This document shows positions 8,644 to 16,853 of a stretch of DNA of 64,000 nt, piece by piece. Both the position numbers and the translations under genes were made by a program. Under the pieces are notes generated by a model. It was not told the DNA's origin, made no database searches, and saw only the letters and a program-made list of their open reading frames with translations. Source of the stretch: Paenibacillus sp. V4I3. Lineage in GTDB: Bacteria; Bacillota; Bacilli; Paenibacillales; NBRC-103111. The stretch covers positions 6,236,501-6,300,500 of the forward strand of contig NZ_JAUSZA010000001.1 in assembly GCF_030817215.1 (NCBI RefSeq), in the 5' to 3' direction. Numbering within the stretch: the stretch's first letter is position 1; each line of letters opens with the position of its first letter.

Positions 8644-10239
8644 TTACAAATGTCGATACCCTTCTTCGGTTAAAAAAGCTTCAAACTCAGGTGAAACCGT
8701 CATTTGGGTAAAAAGAACATTTGCTTGGTCAAACTTCATTTGCTGAAAAGCATCTTCCCCAAGCTTTTCTTTGATCTTTGCCATCTCTTCAACTTGAATC
8801 TGTTGAAATAGCTCTGCCGTTACTTTACGCCCGTCATCCAAAATTCCTAGTGGATGGTGGATCCACTGCCAAAGCTGCGCACGTGATATTTCCGCAGTGG
8901 CCACGTCTTCCATCAAGTTGTTGATCGGTACAGCACCGAAACCACGCAGCCAAGCTTCCAAATACTGAATGCCGACACTGACGTTCGTCCGTATCCCATT
9001 CTCTGTTATCGGCCCCAGCGGCACCTCTAGCAATTGTTCAGCGGTAATTTGGGTACCAGAAAGCTGCTTGTCAATTTGATTGGCCGCCGGCATATACTCA
9101 TCGAATATCGCTTTTGCCACAGGAACTAATCCGGGATGAGCCACCCATGTGCCATCGTGACCATTTCTCACCTCGCGCAGCTTATCTGCTCTTACTTTCG
9201 CCATCGCTTCTTCGTTCGCCTCCGGATCATTCCTCACCGGAATTTGTGCGGCCATGCCTCCGATGCAAGGCGCATTCCGCTTATGACAAGTCTGGATGGC
9301 GAGCAGCGAATATGCTTTCATAAACGGCGATTCCATCGTTACGAGAGCACGGTCGGGAACGATAACGTGAGGCTGCTTCTGCAGCTTTTTAATATAGCTG
9401 AAGATATAATCCCACCGCCCGCAGTTCAGGCCTGCGCTGTGCTCGCGAAGTTCATACAAAATTTCGTCCATTTCAAAGGCAGCGACGATCGTCTCGATAA
9501 GCACCGTAGCTTTAATCGTACCTTGCGGAATACCTAGCTCCTGCTGAGCAAATAGGAACACGTCATTCCAAAGACGTGCCTCGATATGGCTTTCAAGCTT
9601 AGGCAAGTAAAAATAAGGTCCGCTTCCTTGCTGAATCTGTGTCTTTGCATTATGGAAAAAGAAAAGGCCAAAATCAAATAACGAACCTGATACAGGACGC
9701 CCATCAACCAGCATATGTTTCTCTTCCAAATGCCAACCGCGAGGACGAACTTTGAGCACTGCCGTCTGAGCCTGAAGATTATAGCTTTTCCCTTCCGGAC
9801 TAGTGAAAGCGATCGTTCGACGAACAGCATCGTATAAATTCACTTGACCGCCGATCGTATTGTTCCACGTTGGTGAGTTGGCGTCCTCGAAGTCTGCCAT
9901 GTAGACGTAAGCACCAGAATTGAACGCATTAATGACCATCTTACGGTCGCCAGCTGGACCTGTTATCTCAACGCGTCTGTCTTGCAAATCCGCAGGGACC
10001 GGCGCTATGCTCCAATCGCTGCTGCGTATCCTTGCAGTTACTGGTAAAAAGCCCGGCAGCTCACCTGCATCAATACGACTTTGCCTCAAGTTGCGCTCCT
10101 GCAACAGCTCTAGCCGTTTAGCTCCAAATGTACGCTCAAGATGTGCTACGAATGCTAATGCTTCCGGCGTGAGAATCTTCTGCCCCTCCGTAGAAGTCGG
10201 TTCGATTTCAATTCCCCTTAGCATGGTTTGATCGATCAA
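8644..10239 (-). CDS. aceB: Malate synthase A
   Basis: About 531 residues, the usual length for malate synthase A. It condenses glyoxylate with acetyl-CoA to malate, the second glyoxylate-bypass step, in the cytoplasm. Seen: ILTPEALAFVAHL near the N-terminus, the central TIM-barrel stretches GRWDYIFSYIKK and NDPEANEEAMAKVRADK, and the C-terminal NNLMEDVATAEISRAQLWQW segment. Start choice: AAGGAG directly touches the ATG at 10248, so a TTG at 10239 (spacing 9) fits the RBS better; the difference is three residues. It follows isocitrate lyase after about 25-35 bases and shares its operon and terminator. Confidence 0.95.
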   Translation of the reverse strand: MIDQTMLRGIEIEPTSTEGQKILTPEALAFVAHLERTFGAKRLELLQERNLRQSRIDAGELPGFLPVTARIRSSDWSIAPVPADLQDRRVEITGPAGDRKMVINAFNSGAYVYMADFEDANSPTWNNTIGGQVNLYDAVRRTIAFTSPEGKSYNLQAQTAVLKVRPRGWHLEEKHMLVDGRPVSGSLFDFGLFFFHNAKTQIQQGSGPYFYLPKLESHIEARLWNDVFLFAQQELGIPQGTIKATVLIETIVAAFEMDEILYELREHSAGLNCGRWDYIFSYIKKLQKQPHVIVPDRALVTMESPFMKAYSLLAIQTCHKRNAPCIGGMAAQIPVRNDPEANEEAMAKVRADKLREVRNGHDGTWVAHPGLVPVAKAIFDEYMPAANQIDKQLSGTQITAEQLLEVPLGPITENGIRTNVSVGIQYLEAWLRGFGAVPINNLMEDVATAEISRAQLWQWIHHPLGILDDGRKVTAELFQQIQVEEMAKIKEKLGEDAFQQMKFDQANVLFTQMTVSPEFEAFLTEEGYRHL

Positions 10240-10273
10240 TATCCTCATCTCCTTAAACCTTCTGGCATGGCTA

Positions 10274-11551
10274 TTAATGAGCAAATTGTTCCTCTTCCGT
10301 TGAACCGGAAAGCGCAGTTGTGGAAGAAGTACCGCTCGTAATGACTTGGGAAACTTCATCGAAATAACCCGTTCCTACTTCACGCTGATGGCGTGTCGCT
10401 TCATAACCGCGAGATTCACTAGCGAATTCCGTTTGTTGGAACTGAGAGTAAGCAGCCATACCACGATCTCTATAATCGTGAGCGAGTTCAAACATGCTGT
10501 GATTCAAAGCATGGAAGCCTGCCAATGTCACGAACTGGAACTTATAGCCAAGTTTACCTAGCTCTTGTTGAAATTTTGCAATCGTAGGTTCATCTAATTT
10601 CTTCTTCCAGTTAAATGAGGGAGAACAGTTATATGCAAGCAGTTTGCCAGGAAATTTCTCATGAATCGCTTCTGCAAAGCGCCTAGCTTCCTCTAAGTTT
10701 GGCTCCGAGGTTTCACACCAAACCATATCCGCATAAGGGGCATAAGCTAGACCGCGTGAGATCGCTTGATTCAAACCTGCATGGACATAAAAGAATCCCT
10801 CGGGTGATCGTTCGCCAGTTAGAAACGGTCGATCAATCTCGTCAATGTCGCTCGTCAGGAGACTTGCTGCATTCGCATCTGTACGAGCGATTAGCACCGT
10901 CTCCACGCCCATCACATCGGCTGCAAGCCTTGCTGCGATAAGATTTTTTACGGCTTGCTGCGTTGGCAACAGCACTTTACCGCCCAAATGGCCGCATTTC
11001 TTTTCGGAGGAGAGCTGATCCTCGAAATGGACAGCAGCGGCTCCTGCCTCAATCATGCCCTTCATCAGCTCGAACACGTTAAGTGGTCCTCCGAAGCCAG
11101 CTTCCGCGTCTGCCACAATAGGGAGATAGAAGTCTATGCTTCCCTTGCCTTCCGCATGCTGGATCTGATCAGCGCGCTGCAGTGCCTGGTTAATTCTTTT
11201 CACAACGCTAGGAACGCTGTTAGCTGGGTAAAGACTTTGATCGGGATACATATGACCGGATAAGTTCGCATCGGCGGCAACTTGCCAACCGCTCAAATAA
11301 ATCGCTTTAAGTCCTGCTTTTGCTTGCTGCACAGCTTGATTTCCCGTTAGAGCGCCAAGTGCAGGTACAAAGTCTTCTTCGTTAACCCGCTCCCAGAATT
11401 TGCTGGCTCCCTGCTCAGCCAGTGTCTGTTCAATGATTACGGAGCCACGAAGGCGAAGCACATCCTCAACCGAATAAGGTCGAGACACCCCTTCGAATCG
11501 CTTGGAATTCAAGCTTGCTTGCAGTTGTTCACGTTGACTTTGTTTGCTCAT
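10274..11551 (-). CDS. aceA: Isocitrate lyase
   Basis: About 425 residues. It cleaves isocitrate to glyoxylate and succinate, the first glyoxylate-bypass step. The active-site signature KKCGHLGGK is present, with the metal- and substrate-binding stretches VADAEAGFGGPLN, IARTDANAASLL and LAYNCSPSFNWKKKL. The ATG at 11551 lies 11 bases from AAAGGAG; a GTG at 11563 touches that SD and is unlikely. It lies 33 bases downstream of the small CxxC gene and just upstream of malate synthase, forming a three-gene operon. The pathway lets the cell grow on acetate or fatty acids. Confidence 0.96.
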   Translation of the reverse strand: MSKQSQREQLQASLNSKRFEGVSRPYSVEDVLRLRGSVIIEQTLAEQGASKFWERVNEEDFVPALGALTGNQAVQQAKAGLKAIYLSGWQVAADANLSGHMYPDQSLYPANSVPSVVKRINQALQRADQIQHAEGKGSIDFYLPIVADAEAGFGGPLNVFELMKGMIEAGAAAVHFEDQLSSEKKCGHLGGKVLLPTQQAVKNLIAARLAADVMGVETVLIARTDANAASLLTSDIDEIDRPFLTGERSPEGFFYVHAGLNQAISRGLAYAPYADMVWCETSEPNLEEARRFAEAIHEKFPGKLLAYNCSPSFNWKKKLDEPTIAKFQQELGKLGYKFQFVTLAGFHALNHSMFELAHDYRDRGMAAYSQFQQTEFASESRGYEATRHQREVGTGYFDEVSQVITSGTSSTTALSGSTEEEQFAH

Positions 11552-11584
11552 GATCCTATGCACTCCTTTATTGGGTTTTGTTTT

Positions 11585-11752
11585 TTAAAAGGATACGTCT
11601 AGAAATCCGCTTCCGCCGCAAATCGGACAAGTGTTGGGCCAGAGCACACGATCCTGACCAAAATAGATGGACGACCCCTCTTTGTGAAAGTGCTCATCTG
11701 TGCTTCTCATTTCCTCTAAATCTCCATTACCTTGACATGTTGGACAATCCAT
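11585..11752 (-). CDS. Small zinc-ribbon-like protein (two CxxC motifs)
   Basis: A 55-residue minus-strand frame with ATG at 11752, AGGAGG 8 bases upstream and stop at 11585-11587. It reads MDCPTCQGNG at the start and CPICGGSGFLDVSF at the end, i.e. CPTC and CPIC pairs 37 residues apart. The second pair sits in a CGGSG context as in DnaJ-type zinc fingers. The gap between the pairs holds acidic and aromatic residues. It probably binds one zinc ion. The gene starts 33 bases before isocitrate lyase and no terminator lies between them, so it is cotranscribed as the first operon gene. Its function is unknown; a role in regulation or folding of the operon products is only a guess. Confidence 0.8.
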   Translation of the reverse strand: MDCPTCQGNGDLEEMRSTDEHFHKEGSSIYFGQDRVLWPNTCPICGGSGFLDVSF

Positions 11753-11792
11753 TGTTGTTTCCTCCTCTAATGTATTAATACAGATTTATTTT

Positions 11793-11811
11793 TGTTATAT
11801 AATATATAACA
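11793..11811. promoter_or_regulatory. AT-rich dyad in the ace operon promoter region
   Basis: TGTTATATAATATATAACA is nearly self-complementary and lies about 40-60 bases upstream of the small CxxC gene, where the promoter is expected. A related perfect dyad is at 12251-12264. It could be an operator, but AT-rich dyads also arise by chance. Confidence 0.4.
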
Positions 11812-11877
11812 CATAACCAAATAATGTTCAATATTGTTTTATAAAATTAATTGTTTTTATTAATATACTATAACAAT

Positions 11878-11907
11878 AAAAAGCCTACCGAAAACTCGGT
11901 AGGCTTT
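11878..11907 (-). terminator. Terminator after the 65-residue gene
   Basis: A perfect 12-base stem (11880-11891 with 11896-11907, loop of 4) is followed by a T-rich tail on the minus strand. It lies 33 bases after the stop at 11940 and insulates the ace operon promoter. Confidence 0.85.
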
Positions 11908-11939
11908 CATATCATTTTATGAGTTGCGCAGTCCGCCAA

Positions 11940-12137
11940 TTATCCCACTTCCACATCATTATCAAAGGCATAGTACAGTGTCAAAGACAATGGAGACAAT
12001 GGATACAGAGCAGTTTCACCGCATTCATCGTGTTCTTTATGAACTTCTTGTTTTGCAACAGATCGCTGAAAACCATAGGCGCGAAGGTTTGTGAATTTCC
12101 TTCTTTCAAACTCCATCGATGAGGCCAAACTACTCAT
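11940..12137 (-). CDS. Small hypothetical protein, 65 residues
   Basis: The ATG at 12137 has AAGGGAG 8 bases upstream and the frame ends just before a strong terminator, which together support a real gene. The protein begins MSSLASSMEFERRKFTN, is charged in its first half and ends with an acidic tail (YYAFDNDVEVG). There is no signal peptide or membrane segment, and a single Cys. I do not recognise a family. It stands alone between the ace operon and a non-coding stretch; its upstream region holds an AT-rich dyad like the one before the ace operon. Confidence 0.5.
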   Translation of the reverse strand: MSSLASSMEFERRKFTNLRAYGFQRSVAKQEVHKEHDECGETALYPLSPLSLTLYYAFDNDVEVG

Positions 12138-12250
12138 AACCATCTCTCCCTTCAACATATGAACCATTGTACCAATACAGATTGATATTATATTTTATAT
12201 TGTATAACTAAATAAAACATTTATGCAATAACAATTTTAAAATATTTTTA

Positions 12251-12264
12251 TTGTTATATAACAA
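12251..12264. promoter_or_regulatory. Perfect palindrome TTGTTATATAACAA
   Basis: A self-complementary 14-mer about 115 bases upstream of the 65-residue gene. It resembles the dyad at 11793-11811 in front of the ace operon, so both may bind one regulator. Confidence 0.35.
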
Positions 12265-12380
12265 ATATGATGTCACAACTCTAAAAGCAATTAACGGTAA
12301 ACAAAAAAATGATGAGGCAAGAGTTGGAGTAGGGGGAAATAAGGTTTGAATGAATAAATCCATCTTCTCGGTTGAAAGAT

Positions 12381-12560
12381 GTTGTAGAAAGTACAAGAAT
12401 TCTGGCTATCCCACCTTTATCATTTCGATGTTGCATAATGTACAACAATTTAGCCCCGGACAGGCCATTTAGCAACAAATGGGTTCGAAATGGTGTACAA
12501 ACTACAACTTTTACTTACAAAATAGCCTTTAGGCGTGTGAATTGTTGTAGAAACTACAAC
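12381..12560. repeat. Four-copy dyad array GTTGTA-N5-TACAAC
   Basis: Four 17-base copies at 12381-12397, 12430-12446, 12492-12508 and 12544-12560. The last, GTTGTAGAAACTACAAC, is a perfect dyad; the others differ at one to three arm positions. Start-to-start spacing is 49, 62 and 52 bases. As DNA these look like repeated operators. As RNA each would form a 6-bp hairpin with a 5-base loop. Confidence 0.75.
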
Positions 12561-12624
12561 ATGGGTAATCACGGTAGCCCATCGAAGTTGCTGAACGACA
12601 ATGCGATCGGTATCAATGGACATT

Positions 12625-12664
12625 AAAAAAGATGACCCCCGACGAATACCGGGAGCCATCTTTT
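12625..12664 (-). terminator. Terminator downstream of the PhyH pseudogene
   Basis: The long stem AAAGATG-CTCCCGG paired with CGGGGGTCATCTTT is followed by a run of T on the minus strand, about 80 bases after the stop at 12746. The plus strand has only four T residues but could also terminate. Confidence 0.75.
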
Positions 12665-12745
12665 AACAGCTTAATTTAGGGTCTTTCTATTAATTGTCCA
12701 CGAATAGGGTCACAGTTCATAGACCTTGCCCAATCAATTTTTTTA

Positions 12746-13559
12746 TTACTTCTTATAAACAACAGGAAAATCGTCTCCGGTCAAAAGTTCGCCCGGTTGA
12801 ACATGAACATGCTTATTCATGGGATGATTGCCTACAGGCTCATAACGAATATGTCCCGGCATATAATGGACCGCAATTGCACGCCGTTTCATCTGCGATT
12901 GATTCGGCAGTGAGCCGTGCCATGTCATGCAGTGATGGTAGCCAACCTGACCCTTCTTGATCTCGAACGGAACCGGCTTAATCTCCACACCTTCAGGCAG
13001 CAGTTCAGGACGCTTATGCTGCGGCATATGGTCAGGACCGTGAAGCAAATGCCGCTGGTGATCTCCCCATTGATGACTACCGGGTACCATCCACATGCAG
13101 CCGTTCTCAACAATAGCATCGTCCAGCGCCACCCATGCGCTTATTAGCTCTGCAGGCTTGATGATCGGCCACAGCGGATGGTCCTGATGCCACTTCGTAG
13201 GCCCGCCTGTGACTGGCGGCTTGTATTGAATTTGGTCGTGCCATATGCGCAGTGTGTCCGTACCGGCGAGTTGTGCAACATCCTCGCATAAAATGTGATT
13301 AGCTGCATGCTGCAAGTAGATATCGCTGGCCATCCAGATGTTAACAACCTGAACAATCGTTTCACTGGCTTCCATGCTCATTCCATATTCACTGGACTGA
13401 AGCCAAGTTGCGATTCAGTACCGGTTTCTTAACGGTCTTCCCTTCCAGTACAAGATCCAGCTCACGACGCAGAATCTCAACTTCCTCGTCGTTCAGCACA
13501 ACATCGCCCTTAACAAAACCGTCACGTTCAAACAACTGTACCTGCTCCGCTGTCAGCAT
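12746..13559 (-). pseudogene. Phytanoyl-CoA dioxygenase (PhyH) family protein, frameshifted
   Basis: Two minus-strand frames add up to one PhyH-type protein of about 270 residues. The first runs from the ATG at 13559 (GGGGG upstream; MLTAEQVQLFERDGFVKG) to a stop at 13389. The second takes over just there (EYGMSMEASETIVQVVNIW) and ends at 12746. A single indel near 13390-13410 joins them. The second part has the Fe(II)-binding HxD (TKWHQDHPLW) and distal His (MTWHGSLPN) followed by RRAIAVHY for 2-oxoglutarate. Family members are Fe(II)/2-oxoglutarate oxygenases. It is divergent from an AraC gene, a common Paenibacillus arrangement for small-molecule catabolism. As written it is inactive. Confidence 0.85.
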
Positions 13560-13738
13560 GCCTAATCCCCCGTCCACTAATTGTTGAAGCCGATGTTTCG
13601 ACTTACAAGATCAAGTGTATCAGCATACAGTTCGCTAGTCGTTGCCGTAAAGATTAGAACTAGTTGCACTTTTCAAAGGTTTTTAGCCAACGACAGCGAA
13701 GTAGCTTAGAATAACAAATCGACGAAGGAGCACGCCAA

Positions 13739-14644
13739 ATGGAACCTTCTCACCCGCTCGGACCGACAGCCTTATTACTCCCTACAGTGAACTATGCAAA
13801 TGTGGAGAAAGATGTTTCGGCAGGCTTCGTTTTCGGTCCCCGTACGATCCCTGATTGCCAACTTGTTTACGTTGTGTCCGGTCAAATGGATTTGTGGGTA
13901 GGCGCCAATAAGTACTCGCTACTTCCCGGCGAATGTGCTTATTATGGATCGTGTACACCGCATAAGCTATCCGTCCATCCCAGCATTTCAGCTACTTTCA
14001 TCAGCCTGCACTTCGATTGGCACCGAGTGTCTCCAGAGCCTGTTCACCCTGGCGCTAAGCTGGAACGCTTTGCAGGCGGACCGCCATTTGACTCGCCGCT
14101 GCACTACACGGTTGAAGTCGAGGGTTATGGCAGCGTCACCATTCCTGATCATTTCAGGCTAGTCACGGGAGAACGGTTGCTGTATCAGATTGTTCAGGAA
14201 TACAAAGAGTAGGAGCCCGGCTATTCGCTCGTATTAAGAAGTCTTCTGATGCAAGTATTAGCTCAAATTGTTCGCCAAGAATTAGAAATTTCAGCGCTTC
14301 ATAGCTCCAAGCGAAGCATGATTGGACCAGCGCTGCAGATGATTAGGGAGCATCCTGAACATCCGTGGAGCTTATCAGAGCTAGCCCAGCAGTGCGGTTA
14401 TCACCATGCCTATTTTGCCCAGTTATTTAAGGAAGTGATGGGCGTCTCACCGAAACCCTACATGATTCGTAAACGGATACAATTGGCGAAGAAGCTTCTG
14501 CTGGAGGAAGAAAAAGTAGAGGTTACTGCCAGCAAACTCGGCTACGCTTCAGTCCATTACTTCAGTCGGCACTTCAAATCAATTACCGGCATGTCTCCGT
14601 CTTCTTTTCGACTTTACGGTGGCGAGAAAGGCCCTGTGGCTTAA
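13739..14644 (+). pseudogene. AraC-family regulator with cupin domain, in-frame stop
   Basis: ATG at 13739 with GAAGGAG 8 bases upstream. The frame codes for a cupin-like ligand domain (QLVYVVSGQMDLWVG, LLPGECAYYGSCTPH) and stops at TAG 14210-14212. The same frame then continues without break through LRSLLMQVLAQIVRQ to two helix-turn-helix units (WSLSELAQQCGYHHAYFAQLF and VTASKLGYASVHYFSRHFK), ending at 14644. The full protein would be about 301 residues, normal for AraC regulators. A single base change to TAG separates the sensing half from the DNA-binding half. It would be the regulator of the divergent PhyH gene, which is also broken. Confidence 0.85.
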
Positions 14645-14691
14645 TAGCCTCTCATCGCCTCTTTTGATCTAAATAGAACGATTGTTATACG

Positions 14692-16767
14692 TTACTTTCT
14701 CACTAATTCAAAATCATCAAATGCGGCCCAGTTATTGCCGTTGGCGTCATTCCATATGCCGATCTCAACTTGGCCGTTTGTCACCGGGATGTTGTCTATC
14801 GTATATTTCGTATAATTCGGTATTGGACTGGTTCCAATAACAGCATCAATTTCAGCGGCGCCGTAGTTTTTAGCGAATAGCTGCAGCGCATTTTGTCCTC
14901 CGCCTGAGCGTACCCATACGCTAGCCGAGTAAAGTCCGTTTGGCACTGTCTTCAGTTGAGCCGTTATTTGTTGATAATTAGCCGACGCCCAATGAGTCAG
15001 TTTATAGCTTCCACTCCATGGCAAATCCGTATCCACTTTTTGAGCAAGCGTTGCATTGTGCCATTCCGTCCATCCTGTCAGATCGCCTGTTTCAAACCCG
15101 GGGTTTGTCAAGAGATTTACAGGCTGTCCGACACTTCTCTTCGCCTTTTGGTCCAAATACAAGGATTGTGGCACCAAATCCAATCCTGTACCGATACCCT
15201 CTACCAGATCCTGCGGCGCGGAGCCATCCGAGGCTGGTACTGTATAGGTCACACCATTAGCTGCTCCCCGAGTTCCTATCACATATCCTTGACCAAATTG
15301 CTTTGATTTCACAATGGACGACTGACCAGTGGCATAAGCAGTACCGTTTGTATTCCAGATCACCGATTGCGTCGTTGTCCATCCATGCTCTATCGTTCCA
15401 TACGGTCTATACACGGCTTCGATAAAGTCTCCGTTCATCGTCATGTTATCGAATAAGTTGGCCATACTTAAATGCATATGGAAATCGGAGGCAAGACGAG
15501 GAGTATTCGATGTGCTGTTGTGGATGACGTTTCCGCTTGTCCACATGCTTTTGAAATCGAAGTTATGTCTCCCGTTCGTGGCCGTAGCATTTTGCACCAA
15601 GTTATCCGAGCCCTGTATGGCGTACATATATCCATTTCCGCCTTCGCCTTTATACTGCGGTTTCTGAAAATGGGTATTCTGGATGGTGACCGTACGAGAT
15701 TGATTGATCGTAATACCATAGGATAGTAAATGATAATCACCGCTATTGGAACTAGGTTTATAGCTGTTAACGTTATCTACCCAGCTATTTTTGGCATTTA
15801 CGATCGTTATCCCCTTAGAGTCATGCACATCGTAAGCCCCTGTGCCAGCTACATTGAAGTCCAAATCTCCCCAACCTGTTCCCGTATGCTGCTTCATCCC
15901 GATTGACAAATCTTCGATTCCTGCCTCTGCAACCGCTTCGCCTATTTTATATACGCGTGCATTATCCCTTGTTTTCAACGTATACCGAATAGGAATATCG
16001 ATGGTAAGCGTGTTAGCAGAAGCATCAATACCTGTGATCTTCCTGTAGAACGTCGGCCCCTTCAAGGATGCATCCCATTTGCCGGTCATACCGTGATCCG
16101 CAATGAAAGCATCCGTAGCATCGGAGTGCACGATAATAAATTCGTTGATACTATACCCGCTGACACTGTTAACGGGAATTGTCATCGCCTGCGGCTGCAC
16201 ATCACTTCGTATGGAAGTTGGTGTATTCGTTGGCGTAAACCAATCCGCCGACGTTAGCGGCGAAATACGGATGACTGCTTTATTTCGCATACTCGTTGAA
16301 TCATTGTAAATGAACGTTGATGTTTTACCTGAGCCCCGGAGCACGACATTGTCTTTATTAATCCAGAGGGCACTTGTAGCGGTTCCTTGCGGCTTAACAC
16401 GATAAGTTCCCGCAGGTAAATAAACGATACCGCCCCCAGCAGCACCTGCCGCATTAATCGCATTCTGAATGGCATTCGTAGAATCGTTGGTTCCGCTTGA
16501 ATCTGCCCCGTATTGGGTTACGACGTTATAGGTGGCGCCTGGCGGAGTGGATGGGATACTTTTCTCACCTCTCCAATAGCCCGCATAAGAAAAGTCATGA
16601 AAAAACCGGCCTTGCGCATCTTTATACCCCGGGGTCCAATCAGAAGGATATAACGAGCTTCTCCAAGGCGTGCCTGCATTTGCCGATTCAATAGGCACAA
16701 CAAATGATAGAATTAACGCAAACATCCATACTGCTGCCAACAACTTCCAAACGAGCTTCTTTTTCAT
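14692..16767 (-). CDS. Secreted beta-helix enzyme (pectate-lyase-3 type) with C-terminal carbohydrate-binding module
   Basis: 691 residues from ATG at 16767, with GGAGG 9 bases upstream (the ATG at 16782 has none). Signal peptide of about 30 residues (KKLVWKLLAAVWMFALILS, cleavage likely after SANA). Residues about 75-500 start with NVVTQYGADSSGTNDSTNAI and GGGIVYLPAGTYRV, the hallmark of the Pectate_lyase_3 / GH28-like right-handed beta-helix family. The last 140 residues (NLLTNPGFETGDLTGW to AAFDDFELV) form a jelly-roll binding module of the CBM4/9 type. The substrate is a polysaccharide, probably polyuronate, but catalytic residues cannot be named. It is the last gene of an importer operon, so its products are probably that importer's cargo. 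Confidence 0.8.
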   Translation of the reverse strand: MKKKLVWKLLAAVWMFALILSFVVPIESANAGTPWRSSLYPSDWTPGYKDAQGRFFHDFSYAGYWRGEKSIPSTPPGATYNVVTQYGADSSGTNDSTNAIQNAINAAGAAGGGIVYLPAGTYRVKPQGTATSALWINKDNVVLRGSGKTSTFIYNDSTSMRNKAVIRISPLTSADWFTPTNTPTSIRSDVQPQAMTIPVNSVSGYSINEFIIVHSDATDAFIADHGMTGKWDASLKGPTFYRKITGIDASANTLTIDIPIRYTLKTRDNARVYKIGEAVAEAGIEDLSIGMKQHTGTGWGDLDFNVAGTGAYDVHDSKGITIVNAKNSWVDNVNSYKPSSNSGDYHLLSYGITINQSRTVTIQNTHFQKPQYKGEGGNGYMYAIQGSDNLVQNATATNGRHNFDFKSMWTSGNVIHNSTSNTPRLASDFHMHLSMANLFDNMTMNGDFIEAVYRPYGTIEHGWTTTQSVIWNTNGTAYATGQSSIVKSKQFGQGYVIGTRGAANGVTYTVPASDGSAPQDLVEGIGTGLDLVPQSLYLDQKAKRSVGQPVNLLTNPGFETGDLTGWTEWHNATLAQKVDTDLPWSGSYKLTHWASANYQQITAQLKTVPNGLYSASVWVRSGGGQNALQLFAKNYGAAEIDAVIGTSPIPNYTKYTIDNIPVTNGQVEIGIWNDANGNNWAAFDDFELVRK

Positions 16768-16853
16768 CAAATGAGCCTCCATTGTTCGATTTTTTCAAGC
16801 TCTTATGTCCATTTCTGGCTGTCCGAACTGTTTGATCACCTCCTTAAACATCT

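Larger units (their letters stand above)
12138..12745. other. 608-base non-coding region
   Basis: No frame here has a convincing RBS or protein-like composition. It contains the AT-rich leader of the 65-residue gene, a perfect palindrome (12251-12264), four dyad repeats (12381-12560) and the PhyH terminator (12625-12664). See those entries. Confidence 0.6.

Noticed and set aside
9136..9537. Plus-strand open frame of 133 codons
   Set aside because: It lies entirely antisense to malate synthase, lacks an RBS and has no protein-like motif.
12381..12560. CRISPR array
   Set aside because: Repeats are only 17 bases, imperfect and unevenly spaced, and no cas genes are present.
12372..12659. Open frames on both strands across the dyad array
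   Set aside because: No RBS; the minus frame begins inside a terminator and the encoded residues follow the repeats rather than a protein pattern.
14210..14212. TAG read as an amino acid (pyrrolysine-type readthrough) in the AraC gene
   Set aside because: No pyrrolysine machinery is expected in this lineage and the site has no supporting context; a nonsense mutation or sequence error is simpler.
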